Part shown: piece after piece, positions 9,290 through 17,156 of the stretch
Layout of the letters: the number at the start of each line of letters is the position of its first letter
How positions within the stretch are numbered: the first letter of the stretch is position 1
Source: HGM11368 sp051883395
GTDB lineage: Bacteria; Bacillota; Clostridia; Christensenellales; UBA3700
Assembly: GCA_051883395.1 (NCBI GenBank)
Contig: JBJETQ010000027.1
Span: forward strand, 1-17,629
Direction of reading: 5' to 3'
Length of the DNA stretch: 17,629 nt
Position numbers and translations under genes: made by a program
Notes under the pieces: model-generated
What the model saw: the letters and a program-made list of their open reading frames with translations, nothing else
Told to the model about the DNA's origin: nothing
Database searches by the model: none

Positions 9290-9316
9290 CAGTCCTGACG
9301 ACAGGACTGTTTTTTT
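9290..9316 (+). terminator. Intrinsic terminator after recD2
   Basis: A perfect 8-bp stem, CAGTCCTG 9290-9297 with CAGGACTG 9302-9309, closes the loop ACGA and runs directly into seven Ts at 9310-9316. It ends the metK-recD2 unit and separates it from the secA promoter. Confidence 0.95.
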
Positions 9317-9387
9317 GCGCAATTTGTCGGCTATTGTAATATGTGAGTAAACGGAGCAAAGGTCTGACTATTATATAATTATTATTA

Positions 9388-9416
9388 TTGACTAAAAACG
9401 CCAAAGATGATAATAT
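9388..9416 (+). promoter_or_regulatory. Sigma-A-type promoter for secA
   Basis: TTGACT at 9388-9393, 17 bases, then TAATAT at 9411-9416 is close to the vegetative consensus and is expected to start RNA near 9423, giving a leader of about 30 bases. An upstream TATAAT at 9374-9379 has no good -35 partner. The promoter lies just after the recD2 terminator, so secA and the genes behind it form a separate unit. Confidence 0.8.
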
Positions 9417-9452
9417 TATAAATTGAAATAAACTCAATCGTAAGGAGCTAAA

Positions 9453-12263
9453 ATGGGATTGTTGAGCAAGTTGTTTCCTAGTTACAACGACAGGGAACTG
9501 AAAAAGATAATGAAAACCGTTGATATTATCGAGTCGCTGGAAGACAAATACAAGGCTATGAGTGACGAAGAATTGCGTGCTTGCACCGACGACTTCAAAA
9601 GCAGAATTGCCGAAGGCGCCACTCTTGACGAATTGTTGCCGGAAGCTTTTGCCGTGGTGAGAGAAGCCAGCAGTCGTGTGCTGGGCATGAAACATTACCG
9701 TGTGCAACTTATAGGCGGCGTGGTGCTGCATCAGGGTAGAATCGCCGAGATGCGCACAGGCGAAGGTAAAACTTTGGTGGCTACTTTGCCGGTATATCTC
9801 AACGCTTTGAGCGGAAAAGGTATGCACGTGGTTACCGTCAACGAATACCTTGCTGCCAGAGACGCCGAATGGATGGGAAAGATTTACAAATTTCTTGGTC
9901 TGACGGTTGGCGTAAACCTTTCTCAGCTTACCACCCAGCAAAAGCAGGCGGCATATAACTGCGACGTTATGTACACCACCAACAATGAGCTGGGATTCGA
10001 TTATCTCAGAGACAATATGGCAAAATCCAAGCGCCAATGCGTGCAAAGGGAACTTGCCTTTGCGATTGTCGACGAAGTGGACAGCATATTGATAGACGAA
10101 GCGAGAACTCCGCTTATCATCAGCGGAAGGGGAGAAAAGAGTTCTCAGATGTATCAGGAAGCCAATCGTTTCGTCAAGACGCTGATAGCCAAACACGACA
10201 AAGCCGTCAAAGACGACGAAAGGGCTATGGAAAATCTGGAAGAAGACGAAGAATTTGAGTCTCAGGCAGATCGCTATTATGAATTAAACGAAAAGGACAA
10301 GACGGTATTTCTCAACGATTTGGGAGCGGAAGAAGCGGAAAAATACTTCCACGTGGAAAATCTTGCCGACTATGAAAATCAAAATCTCAAACACTATATA
10401 GACAATGCTCTCAAAGCCAATCTCATAATGAAAAAAGACTCCAACTATCTCGTTGTGGACGGAGAAGTCATTATCATTGACGAGTTTACGGGCAGAAAGA
10501 TGATTGGACGTCGCTATTCGGACGGGTTGCATCAAGCGATTGAAGCCAAAGAAAACGTCAACGTGCGTGCCGAAAACAAGACGATGGCGACCATTACTTT
10601 CCAGAACTTTTTCAGGTTGTACAAAAAACTGTCGGGTATGACGGGTACGGCTAAGACGGAAGAAACGGAATTCAAGTCGATATACAATCTTGACGTAGTC
10701 GTTATTCCTACCAACTTGCCGATTGCAAGAATAGATGAAGAAGACTTGTTGTACGTTACTCTCAAAGCAAAATACAATGCAATTGTTGCCGACGTCAAAA
10801 AATGTTTCGAAAAGAAGCAACCCGTGCTTATCGGTACCGTCAGCGTAGAAAAGAGCGAACAACTGTCGGCTATGCTCAAAAGAGCAGGAATTCCGCACAA
10901 CGTACTCAACGCAAAAAATCACGAATCGGAAGCAGAAATCGTTGCACAGGCAGGTAGAAGCGGAGCAGTTACCGTTGCTACCAATATGGCAGGTAGAGGT
11001 ACGGATATTCTGTTGGGCGGCAATCCGGAATTTTTAGCTAAGAAGAAGTTGGAAAATTTGGGCTATCCGCACGATATTATCGAAGAAGCGTTGTCTTTTG
11101 CCAAGACAGACGACGAGCAAATACTCAAAGCCAAAGCGGAATATAAAAAGTATTACGACGCTTTCAACGAACAATGCCAGCAAGAAAAGCAGGAAGTTAT
11201 CAAGGCGGGCGGCCTGAGAATAATAGGCACCGAAAGACACGAGTCTCGTCGTATCGACAATCAGCTCAGGGGTCGTAGCGGAAGACAAGGAGACGTCGGT
11301 TCGTCTGTATTCTATCTGTCTATGGACGACGATATTATGCGTTTGTTCGGCGGAGAGCAGATGCAAGCTATCGTTTCCCGATTTGCTATGGACGAAAACT
11401 TGCCTGTCTCAGCCAAGATTATTACCAGACAAATAGAAAACGCACAAGCCAGAGTTGAAGACAGAAACTTCTCTATCAGAAAGCACGTCATCGGATATGA
11501 CGACGTTATGAACAAACAAAGAGAGATTATTTACGAGCAGCGTCGTATGGTGCTTGACGGAATGAAGGTGCATGAACAGATTTTGGCTATGCTCAAAGCC
11601 GTTGTCGAGAGATTGGTGGCGGGTTTTGTCGATTATAACACCGACCATAGAGAATGGGACTACGAAAGCATCAATAAAGAATTGGAAAAGCACGTGCTTG
11701 CCGAAGGTACCAACCTGATAACTCCCGACTTTATAGTTGAACACGACAACGAAGAAGAATTGACGGAAGCTATTTGTCAGGCAGCAAGCAGTCAATATGA
11801 AGAAAAAATAGCCGAGTTTGACAAAACGTCGCAAAAACTCAAAGAAGAAGCGCAGGAACAGGGCGTAACGGCATTTATTCCGTCGTTTGAAGATTTTGAG
11901 AGAGATATGTTGTTGTCGGTGGTAGATAACAAGTGGACTGACCATATTGACGCAATGGATAAGCTCAAACAAGGCATCGGACTGGTACAATATGCTCAGA
12001 GAGACCCTGTGCTGGTATACAAGCAAGAAGGTTTTGAGATGTTTGACCAGATGGTTGAGAGTATACAGGACGACGTGGTGCAGGTGGCAACCAAAGCCAA
12101 CATTACCATCAACAGTAAGTCAGCCAATTCGGAAGTAAAAAATATTCAGACCAACGATAAACCCAAGACAATGGTAAGAAAAGACGCAAAAATCAATCGC
12201 AATGCGCCATGTCCTTGCGGTAGTGGCAAAAAATACAAGAATTGTTGCGGTAAAAATCTGTAA
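9453..12263 (+). CDS. secA: Preprotein translocase ATPase SecA
   Basis: This is the 936-residue motor that uses ATP to push unfolded secretory proteins through the SecYEG channel; it works at the inner face of the membrane. Walker A GEGKT is at residues 103-107, and Walker B is Asp207-Glu208 within VDEVDSILIDEARTPLIISG. The preprotein cross-linking region follows (roughly 225-375) with an acidic stretch, then GMTGTAKTE and the second motor domain with NMAGRGTDILLGGNPEF and LRGRSGRQGD. The C-terminal zinc-binding tail uses Cys920, Cys922, Cys931 and Cys932 (CPCGSGKKYKNCCG), the part that contacts SecB or phospholipids in other species. The ATG follows AAGGAG at 9442-9447 with a 5-base gap. It is the first gene of the likely secA-prfB-tsaD unit. 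Confidence 0.99.
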   Translation: MGLLSKLFPSYNDRELKKIMKTVDIIESLEDKYKAMSDEELRACTDDFKSRIAEGATLDELLPEAFAVVREASSRVLGMKHYRVQLIGGVVLHQGRIAEMRTGEGKTLVATLPVYLNALSGKGMHVVTVNEYLAARDAEWMGKIYKFLGLTVGVNLSQLTTQQKQAAYNCDVMYTTNNELGFDYLRDNMAKSKRQCVQRELAFAIVDEVDSILIDEARTPLIISGRGEKSSQMYQEANRFVKTLIAKHDKAVKDDERAMENLEEDEEFESQADRYYELNEKDKTVFLNDLGAEEAEKYFHVENLADYENQNLKHYIDNALKANLIMKKDSNYLVVDGEVIIIDEFTGRKMIGRRYSDGLHQAIEAKENVNVRAENKTMATITFQNFFRLYKKLSGMTGTAKTEETEFKSIYNLDVVVIPTNLPIARIDEEDLLYVTLKAKYNAIVADVKKCFEKKQPVLIGTVSVEKSEQLSAMLKRAGIPHNVLNAKNHESEAEIVAQAGRSGAVTVATNMAGRGTDILLGGNPEFLAKKKLENLGYPHDIIEEALSFAKTDDEQILKAKAEYKKYYDAFNEQCQQEKQEVIKAGGLRIIGTERHESRRIDNQLRGRSGRQGDVGSSVFYLSMDDDIMRLFGGEQMQAIVSRFAMDENLPVSAKIITRQIENAQARVEDRNFSIRKHVIGYDDVMNKQREIIYEQRRMVLDGMKVHEQILAMLKAVVERLVAGFVDYNTDHREWDYESINKELEKHVLAEGTNLITPDFIVEHDNEEELTEAICQAASSQYEEKIAEFDKTSQKLKEEAQEQGVTAFIPSFEDFERDMLLSVVDNKWTDHIDAMDKLKQGIGLVQYAQRDPVLVYKQEGFEMFDQMVESIQDDVVQVATKANITINSKSANSEVKNIQTNDKPKTMVRKDAKINRNAPCPCGSGKKYKNCCGKNL

Positions 12264-12341
12264 ATAGTTGACTGATATATTGAGTAGTAAAATAGAAGTA
12301 ATGGGGAACTCTCTGATAAAGAGATAACAGACAAGGAATTT

Positions 12342-13442
12342 ATGATAGTAATAGAAAATGCAAAACAAGAAGTTGCGGTATTGAAAAAGGAATTGGCGGA
12401 AGTGGGCGACGCTCTCAACGTCAAAGGTCTGGAACAGGAAAAGAAAGATTTGACTGCAAAACAAGGCGCAGACGACTTTTGGAACGACCTTGCCAATGCA
12501 CAGACCGTCAATCAGCAACTTGCAAGAGTGGAGAGCAAACTCAACCGTTTTGGCAAACTTGCGTCGAGATTGGAAGACGTGGAAGTGCTGATTATGCTGT
12601 GTTTGGAGAGCGACAGCGACGAAGAAGCCGAAGAAATAGAAAGCGAAATTAAGGCGCTCGAAATAGATATCGAAACTCTCAAACTCGAAACGTTGTTGAA
12701 AGGTAAATACGACGCCAACAACGCCATCATGACGCTACATGCGGGAGCAGGCGGTACGGAAGCACAAGACTGGGCAAGCATGCTGTTCAGAATGTACACT
12801 CGCTATGCCGAAAGAGAAGGCTATAAAGTCAACGTGATAGACAAATTGGACGGCGACGAAGCAGGCATCAAGAGCGTAACTTTTGTGGTGGAAGGAGAGA
12901 ACGCTTATGGGTATCTCAAAGCCGAAAAGGGCGTGCATAGACTGGTGAGAATATCGCCTTTTGACGCAGGCGCAAGGCGACACACGTCTTTTTCTTCGGT
13001 AGAAGTAATGCCGGAAGTCGAAAACGATACCAATATTCAGATACGTCCCGAAGATCTCAAAATCGACACCTATCGAAGCGGCGGCGCAGGCGGCCAGCAC
13101 GTCAACAAGACCGACAGCGCAGTACGTATTACTCACCTGCCAAGCGGCATAGTCGTACAATGTCAGAACGAACGCAGTCAGATTCAGAACAGAGAACAGG
13201 CTATGAAAATGCTTATGTCCAAGCTTATCGAAAAGCAAGAGAGAGAATTGCAGGAGAAAGAACTGGAATTGAAAGGCGAAATCAAAAAGATAGAATGGGG
13301 CAGTCAGATAAGAAGTTACGTGTTCTGTCCTTACACTATGGTCAAAGACCACCGCACTGGCTTCGAAACGAGCAATATAGCCGCCGTGATGGACGGAGAA
13401 ATTGAAGGGTTTATTTTTGATTATCTGAAAAAGACCAACTAA
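12342..13442 (+). CDS. prfB: Peptide chain release factor 2 (no programmed frameshift)
   Basis: Release factor 2 reads UGA and UAA stop codons on the ribosome and triggers release of the finished protein. It has 366 residues, with the codon-recognition SPF motif at 205-207 and the catalytic GGQ at 250-252, the same numbers as in Escherichia coli. The N-terminal region is a coiled, charged helical domain. Many prfB genes need a +1 frameshift at an in-frame UGA near codon 26. Here the matching place reads GAC GCT CTC AAC, continuous and without a stop, so the protein is made from one frame. The ATG follows AAGGA at 12333-12337 with only 4 bases between. The 78 bases after secA hold a small 5-bp hairpin (12310-12324) without a T tract and a TTGACT without a good -10, so cotranscription with secA is likely. 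Confidence 0.97.
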   Translation: MIVIENAKQEVAVLKKELAEVGDALNVKGLEQEKKDLTAKQGADDFWNDLANAQTVNQQLARVESKLNRFGKLASRLEDVEVLIMLCLESDSDEEAEEIESEIKALEIDIETLKLETLLKGKYDANNAIMTLHAGAGGTEAQDWASMLFRMYTRYAEREGYKVNVIDKLDGDEAGIKSVTFVVEGENAYGYLKAEKGVHRLVRISPFDAGARRHTSFSSVEVMPEVENDTNIQIRPEDLKIDTYRSGGAGGQHVNKTDSAVRITHLPSGIVVQCQNERSQIQNREQAMKMLMSKLIEKQERELQEKELELKGEIKKIEWGSQIRSYVFCPYTMVKDHRTGFETSNIAAVMDGEIEGFIFDYLKKTN

Positions 13443-13463
13443 AACGTATAAAATACAAAAGCA

Positions 13464-14525
13464 ATGAATTATTTGGAAAGAGCCAACGAAAAACTAAAAA
13501 GTTTGAAGGACAAGCAAGAGCTTGTCGTGCTTGCCATAGAGTCGTCGTGCGACGAAACGGCATGTGCAATTACCGTGGGTAGAAAGATACTTTCCAACGT
13601 CATTGCTTCGCAGATAGAAATTCATAAGAGATTTGGCGGAGTAGTACCCGAGATTGCTTCACGCAATCATATCGTGGCAATCGACAACGTAGTAAAACAG
13701 GCGTTGAGCGACGCAGATATGAGCTTTGACGACGTAGATTGTATTGCCGTTACTTACGGAGCGGGGCTTTTGGGCGCTTTGCTGGTTGGAGTAAGTTATG
13801 CCAAGGCGCTAGCATATTCGTTGGACAAGCCGTTGATTGCCGTCAATCATATCAAAGGACACGTGGCAGCCAATTATCTTGCCAAACCTGATCTCAAACC
13901 GCCGTTCGTTTGTCTTATCGCAAGCGGCGGACATACCGCCGTGGCTTACGTAAACAGCCTGACGGAGATCGAAATATTGGGAAGTACGCAGGACGACGCT
14001 TGCGGAGAAGCTTTTGACAAAGTGGCAAGAGTGCTGGGTTTGCCTTATCCGGGCGGTCCGGAAGTGCAAAAACTTGCAGAAAGCGGTAAACCGACGATAG
14101 AGATGCCTACGCCGCTCAAAGACAAACATACTTACGACTTTTCTTATAGCGGAATCAAGACCGCCGTCATCAATTACGTTTACAACAAAGAGCAAAAGGG
14201 AGAAAGCGTTGACAAAGCTGATTTGGCTTGCTCGTTTCAGGAAAAGGCAACGGATATTATGGTCAACAACGCAATTTGTTGCGCCGTGGACAAAGGAGTC
14301 AAAACTCTGGTGATAGCAGGCGGAGTAGGAGCAAACAAGGTGCTGAGAGCCAAGATGAAGGCAAAAGCAGAAGAAAAGGGAATAGACGTTTTTTATCCGC
14401 CGCTCACGCTTTGTACGGACAATGCCGCAATGATTGCCGCCCAAGCCTATAATATGGTGATGAGCGGATGCTCGGCAAGCGATATAAATCTCGACGCTGA
14501 CGCAAACGTCAGGATAACTGACTAG
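13464..14525 (+). CDS. tsaD: tRNA N6-threonylcarbamoyladenosine transferase TsaD
   Basis: TsaD transfers the threonylcarbamoyl group onto adenosine 37 of tRNAs that read ANN codons, working in the cytoplasm with TsaB and TsaE on the product of TsaC. The ASKHA-fold signatures are present: IESSCDETACAI near the start, metal-binding His129 and His133 in NHIKGHVAAN, DDACGEAFDKVARVLGLPYP, FSYSGIKTA, and Asp319 in LCTDNAAMIAAQAY. From the ATG it has 353 residues, about 20 more at the N terminus than E. coli TsaD. No good ribosome binding site precedes this ATG. The GTG at 13527 would give a family-like N terminus of MLAIESSCDET, but its nearest purine-rich site (AAGGAC) is about 15 bases away, so the start is uncertain. 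It begins 21 bases after prfB and ends 37 bases before the next gene. Confidence 0.95.
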   Translation: MNYLERANEKLKSLKDKQELVVLAIESSCDETACAITVGRKILSNVIASQIEIHKRFGGVVPEIASRNHIVAIDNVVKQALSDADMSFDDVDCIAVTYGAGLLGALLVGVSYAKALAYSLDKPLIAVNHIKGHVAANYLAKPDLKPPFVCLIASGGHTAVAYVNSLTEIEILGSTQDDACGEAFDKVARVLGLPYPGGPEVQKLAESGKPTIEMPTPLKDKHTYDFSYSGIKTAVINYVYNKEQKGESVDKADLACSFQEKATDIMVNNAICCAVDKGVKTLVIAGGVGANKVLRAKMKAKAEEKGIDVFYPPLTLCTDNAAMIAAQAYNMVMSGCSASDINLDADANVRITD

Positions 14526-14549
14526 ATAAACAAGCTAAACGCAAATTTT

Positions 14550-14557
14550 GGAGGGGA
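14550..14557 (+). promoter_or_regulatory. Ribosome binding site deciding the start of the HD-RyR-SLOG gene
   Basis: GGAGGGGA lies 5 bases before the ATG at 14563. The frame is also open from a TTG at 14548, but that would put the ribosome binding site inside the gene, so the ATG at 14563 is preferred and five residues are dropped. Confidence 0.85.
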
Positions 14558-14562
14558 GAACA

Positions 14563-16848
14563 ATGGAAATATTTGATGTCTGTAAACAATTTTTTGATAA
14601 CTTGGAGTTTGATACGATGCAGACTCCCGAACAACAAACAAGCGATAAACTCTGTTTTGAAAACGCTTTGAATCAATTTTTGGTCAGCGGAAAAAAGGAA
14701 GACGCTTTTACTGTCTATTATTGTTTCAGCGAAATATTCAAACTGTTTGGTCAGGGATATGACAACACGAAACGATTGTTGGAAATGCTTTCCGACCATG
14801 AATATCATTCAGGCGAACTTCTTTCTAAACACAGAGACCATTATTCTCATTCGGTATATGTATTTTCATTAGGTCTTGCTATATATTCCAACGACGGCTT
14901 TTTCAGAAAAAATTATCTGGAATTTTATAATTTAGAAGATACGGGCAAGTCGGCATTTAATTTTTTGAAGCATTGGGGTATAGTCGCTCTTTTCCATGAT
15001 ATAGGATATCCATTCCAGCTTGCACACGAACAGATAAAAACTTATTCGGAAGAAGTTTGGGGAAAGGGAAACAGCATCAATCCTTTTGTTTCGTATGGAA
15101 ATATGGACAATTTCTTGATGCTGGATCAGGAAACTCAGGCAAAAATCAACGAGACGTTTCATCCGCAAAATCCTATTGGCGATCTCAACGCTCTGTTGGC
15201 GTATGGCTTAAAATTGAGAGAAGGATATGATGAAAAATCTGTTTGTGCGAAACTTTATAAACGAGTTGTCGAGCAACCTTTATTTATGGACCACGGTTAT
15301 TTTAGTGCCGTTATTCTTGCCAAACAACTGTTGAATACCAATACGGAATTGGATATTAGTCGTCTGGACGATTTGACGGCAATTTTGTTGCACAACAGTT
15401 TCAACAAGTTTGACGCACCTGATAAACACCCGATAGAGCTGTCGGAACATCCTTTGGCATATCTGCTCATTCTTTGTGATGAGTTGCAATGCTGGGACAG
15501 GCATGCTTACGGAAAAATAAGCAAACGTGATCCGTTGCCATACGAAATTTCCTTTATAATTTCCGACAACTATATGTACATAACATATTATTTCGATTCC
15601 TTTTTTGTGCGCACAGAGGACGAACAGGGAAAACCGAATGTAATTTTCAATAAAAATTACAAAGAAATGTCGGACGGCATTTTTACAAAAAGGATTTTTG
15701 CATACGTTGTTTCTCCGTTGAAGCTGGAAATTGCGATGAAAGAAAAAGCCAAGCCAAGAAAGTCAAAACTGTACGTTTCGGACGACAGCTTCATCAACCT
15801 TTGTGATTTTGCCAAGGCTGTTCATATCAGTTATGACAAGCATTGCAAAAGCTATTCAAACGAGCATATAGAAACAGATTTTTCCAACTTGCCGCTTGAA
15901 TTCAAAGTTTCCAATATAGAGCAGGCCAAGTCTTATGCCGAAAAACTTGAATTGATAAATTGTTTTTATAGCAGCAAGGATCTGGATTATCCGGTGGTTA
16001 CCGATTTCAACAGAACTCAATTCAGTTCTTTTACCGACAACCTTGGATTTCTCAGCAGGGAAGAACACGTGAGATGGGTAAAAGAGAAACTGGCTATGGG
16101 CTGGAAGTACGGAACAGATTATGACAAAAATGACAAAGAAGAACGCAACAGAAAAAAGATACATAGTTCGATAGTTCCGTTTGAAATGCTTTCGGAAGAA
16201 GATCGTTCTAAAGACAAACTGATGATAAATAATATTATCCCGATTCTGAGAAAATTCGACAGTAATATTAAAATTTACAATTATCGTTTTGGAAGAAAAC
16301 CAAATCTTGAAATTGCAGGAACGGGACATAGATTTATCAAAGGCAGTAGTGAAGTTATTCAGGAATACAAAAATCAAATCAAAGAGATTTTGAAAAATTA
16401 CAGCAAAGATTATCGAGTTGTTGTGAGAAGTTGTTTTGCTTACGGAGCAGACCAGTTGATAGCCGAATGTGCAACAGAATTAGGCATTACGGTAAAAGCC
16501 GATTTGCCTATGGAATATGAAGATTATATTGCCGACGTCAGAAATGACGTTAACATAAACGGCTATACGTTTACTCAGGAAGACGAACTGAGAATGAGAC
16601 ATCTTCTTGCTCAGACGGTAGTTTGCAAAGCGATAACCGACAGAGAAAACACGTATGCTGCTTCCAGCCAATATCTGATTGACAATTGCAGCAAATTGAT
16701 TGTTCTTTGGGACGGAAAAGAAACTCCTTTATACGACAAAGACCATCGACCTATCAATCGTGGCGGAACGTATGACACTCTGAGAATGGCAAGAGAAGCA
16801 AAGAAATTTTCCGAAAACGACATACATATTATCTATTGTGAGAGATAA
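14563..16848 (+). CDS. HD-domain / RyR-domain / SLOG-domain protein, predicted nucleotide-signalling sensor-effector
   Basis: I do not recognise a named gene. The protein has 761 residues and no visible signal peptide or membrane segment. Residues about 75-310 look like an HD phosphohydrolase: His96 in YSHSVYVFSLGLAIY, His145-Asp146 in LFHDIGYP, His244 in MDHGYFSA, His277 in LLHNS and Asp306 in CDELQCWDR, a set like that of two-metal HD enzymes. Residues about 310-480 are unassigned. Residues about 485-562 match the bacterial RyR domain: EEHVRWVKEKLAMGWKYG, then IVPFEMLSEEDRSKDK. Residues about 580-761 match the SLOG/LSDAT nucleotide-binding fold: IAGTGHR, AYGADQLIAECA, LPMEYEDY, LIVLWDGKE and GGTYDTLRMA. 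The LOG-type catalytic motif PGGxGTxxE is not intact, so this end is more likely a sensor. RyR and SLOG are families of predicted nucleotide-based immunity and signalling; the HD part would be the effector. By eye it is richer in A and T than its neighbours. It lies 37 bases after tsaD and before two terminators, so it may be read from the secA promoter. Confidence 0.8.
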   Translation: MEIFDVCKQFFDNLEFDTMQTPEQQTSDKLCFENALNQFLVSGKKEDAFTVYYCFSEIFKLFGQGYDNTKRLLEMLSDHEYHSGELLSKHRDHYSHSVYVFSLGLAIYSNDGFFRKNYLEFYNLEDTGKSAFNFLKHWGIVALFHDIGYPFQLAHEQIKTYSEEVWGKGNSINPFVSYGNMDNFLMLDQETQAKINETFHPQNPIGDLNALLAYGLKLREGYDEKSVCAKLYKRVVEQPLFMDHGYFSAVILAKQLLNTNTELDISRLDDLTAILLHNSFNKFDAPDKHPIELSEHPLAYLLILCDELQCWDRHAYGKISKRDPLPYEISFIISDNYMYITYYFDSFFVRTEDEQGKPNVIFNKNYKEMSDGIFTKRIFAYVVSPLKLEIAMKEKAKPRKSKLYVSDDSFINLCDFAKAVHISYDKHCKSYSNEHIETDFSNLPLEFKVSNIEQAKSYAEKLELINCFYSSKDLDYPVVTDFNRTQFSSFTDNLGFLSREEHVRWVKEKLAMGWKYGTDYDKNDKEERNRKKIHSSIVPFEMLSEEDRSKDKLMINNIIPILRKFDSNIKIYNYRFGRKPNLEIAGTGHRFIKGSSEVIQEYKNQIKEILKNYSKDYRVVVRSCFAYGADQLIAECATELGITVKADLPMEYEDYIADVRNDVNINGYTFTQEDELRMRHLLAQTVVCKAITDRENTYAASSQYLIDNCSKLIVLWDGKETPLYDKDHRPINRGGTYDTLRMAREAKKFSENDIHIIYCER

Positions 16849-16920
16849 AACGATATGGCTGAAACTCATAGAGAATATTCACAGCTATGAAGGCAAACTA
16901 TAAGTTTGACGTAAAAATCT

Positions 16921-16954
16921 GAGTGCGCTTCTTTATTGAGCGCACTTTTTGTTT
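16921..16954 (+). terminator. Intrinsic terminator 1 downstream of the HD-RyR-SLOG gene
   Basis: An 8-bp perfect stem, AGTGCGCT 16922-16929 with AGCGCACT 16939-16946, has a 9-base loop and is followed by TTTTTGTTT. It ends the secA to HD-RyR-SLOG unit. The 70 bases between the gene and this hairpin contain only a weak CAAAC/GTTTG 5-bp hairpin near 16894-16908 and no gene. Confidence 0.92.
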
Positions 16955-16970
16955 GGAGTTAAACGCAATA

Positions 16971-17008
16971 AAAGACACGCTGCTTTGGTGGCATGTCTTT
17001 ATTTTTTT
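16971..17008 (+). terminator. Intrinsic terminator 2, tandem
   Basis: AAAGACACGC 16971-16980 pairs with GCATGTCTTT 16991-17000 with one C-A mismatch, around a 10-base loop. One A and then seven Ts (17002-17008) follow. It lies 20 bases after terminator 1 and gives a second barrier in front of the rpsL promoter. The opposite strand also has a short T-rich flank, so it could work weakly both ways. Confidence 0.85.
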
Positions 17009-17156
17009 GCATAATTGCTGATATATCAACGTTTTTTTCAATGATAGTTGCTATCGCAAAAAGTATACAACTCAGTTTACTTCACCTTTCTGTTGCAAAA
17101 TAAGCTTACTTTATAGTTTTTATTATATTTATAATAGATATTTGGTATAAAATCGT
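17009..17156. other. AT-rich gene-free segment before the rpsL promoter
   Basis: No gene is seen on either strand. It contains a 10-base palindrome TGATATATCA (near 17018), a run of seven Ts soon after it, a small inverted repeat GATAG-TTG-CTATC (near 17044), and AT tracts (17110-17150) that could be an UP element. TATAAA at 17146-17151 with a preceding TGG forms an extended -10 and may be a second start. The function of the palindromes is unknown. Confidence 0.5.

Noticed and set aside
9273..10196. A 307-codon minus-strand frame overlapping the secA promoter and 5' end
   Set aside because: It covers the recD2 terminator, the secA promoter and the conserved SecA N terminus, and its product resembles nothing I recognise.
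12268..12296. TTGACT between secA and prfB as a prfB promoter
   Set aside because: At 16-19 bases downstream there is no good -10 hexamer, so it is not listed as a promoter.
12310..12324. TCTCT-GATAA-AGAGA hairpin between secA and prfB as a terminator
   Set aside because: The stem is only 5 bp and no T tract follows.
14548..14562. TTG start adding five residues to the HD-RyR-SLOG protein
   Set aside because: It would place the strong GGAGGGGA ribosome binding site inside the coding region. The ATG at 14563 is correctly spaced from that site.
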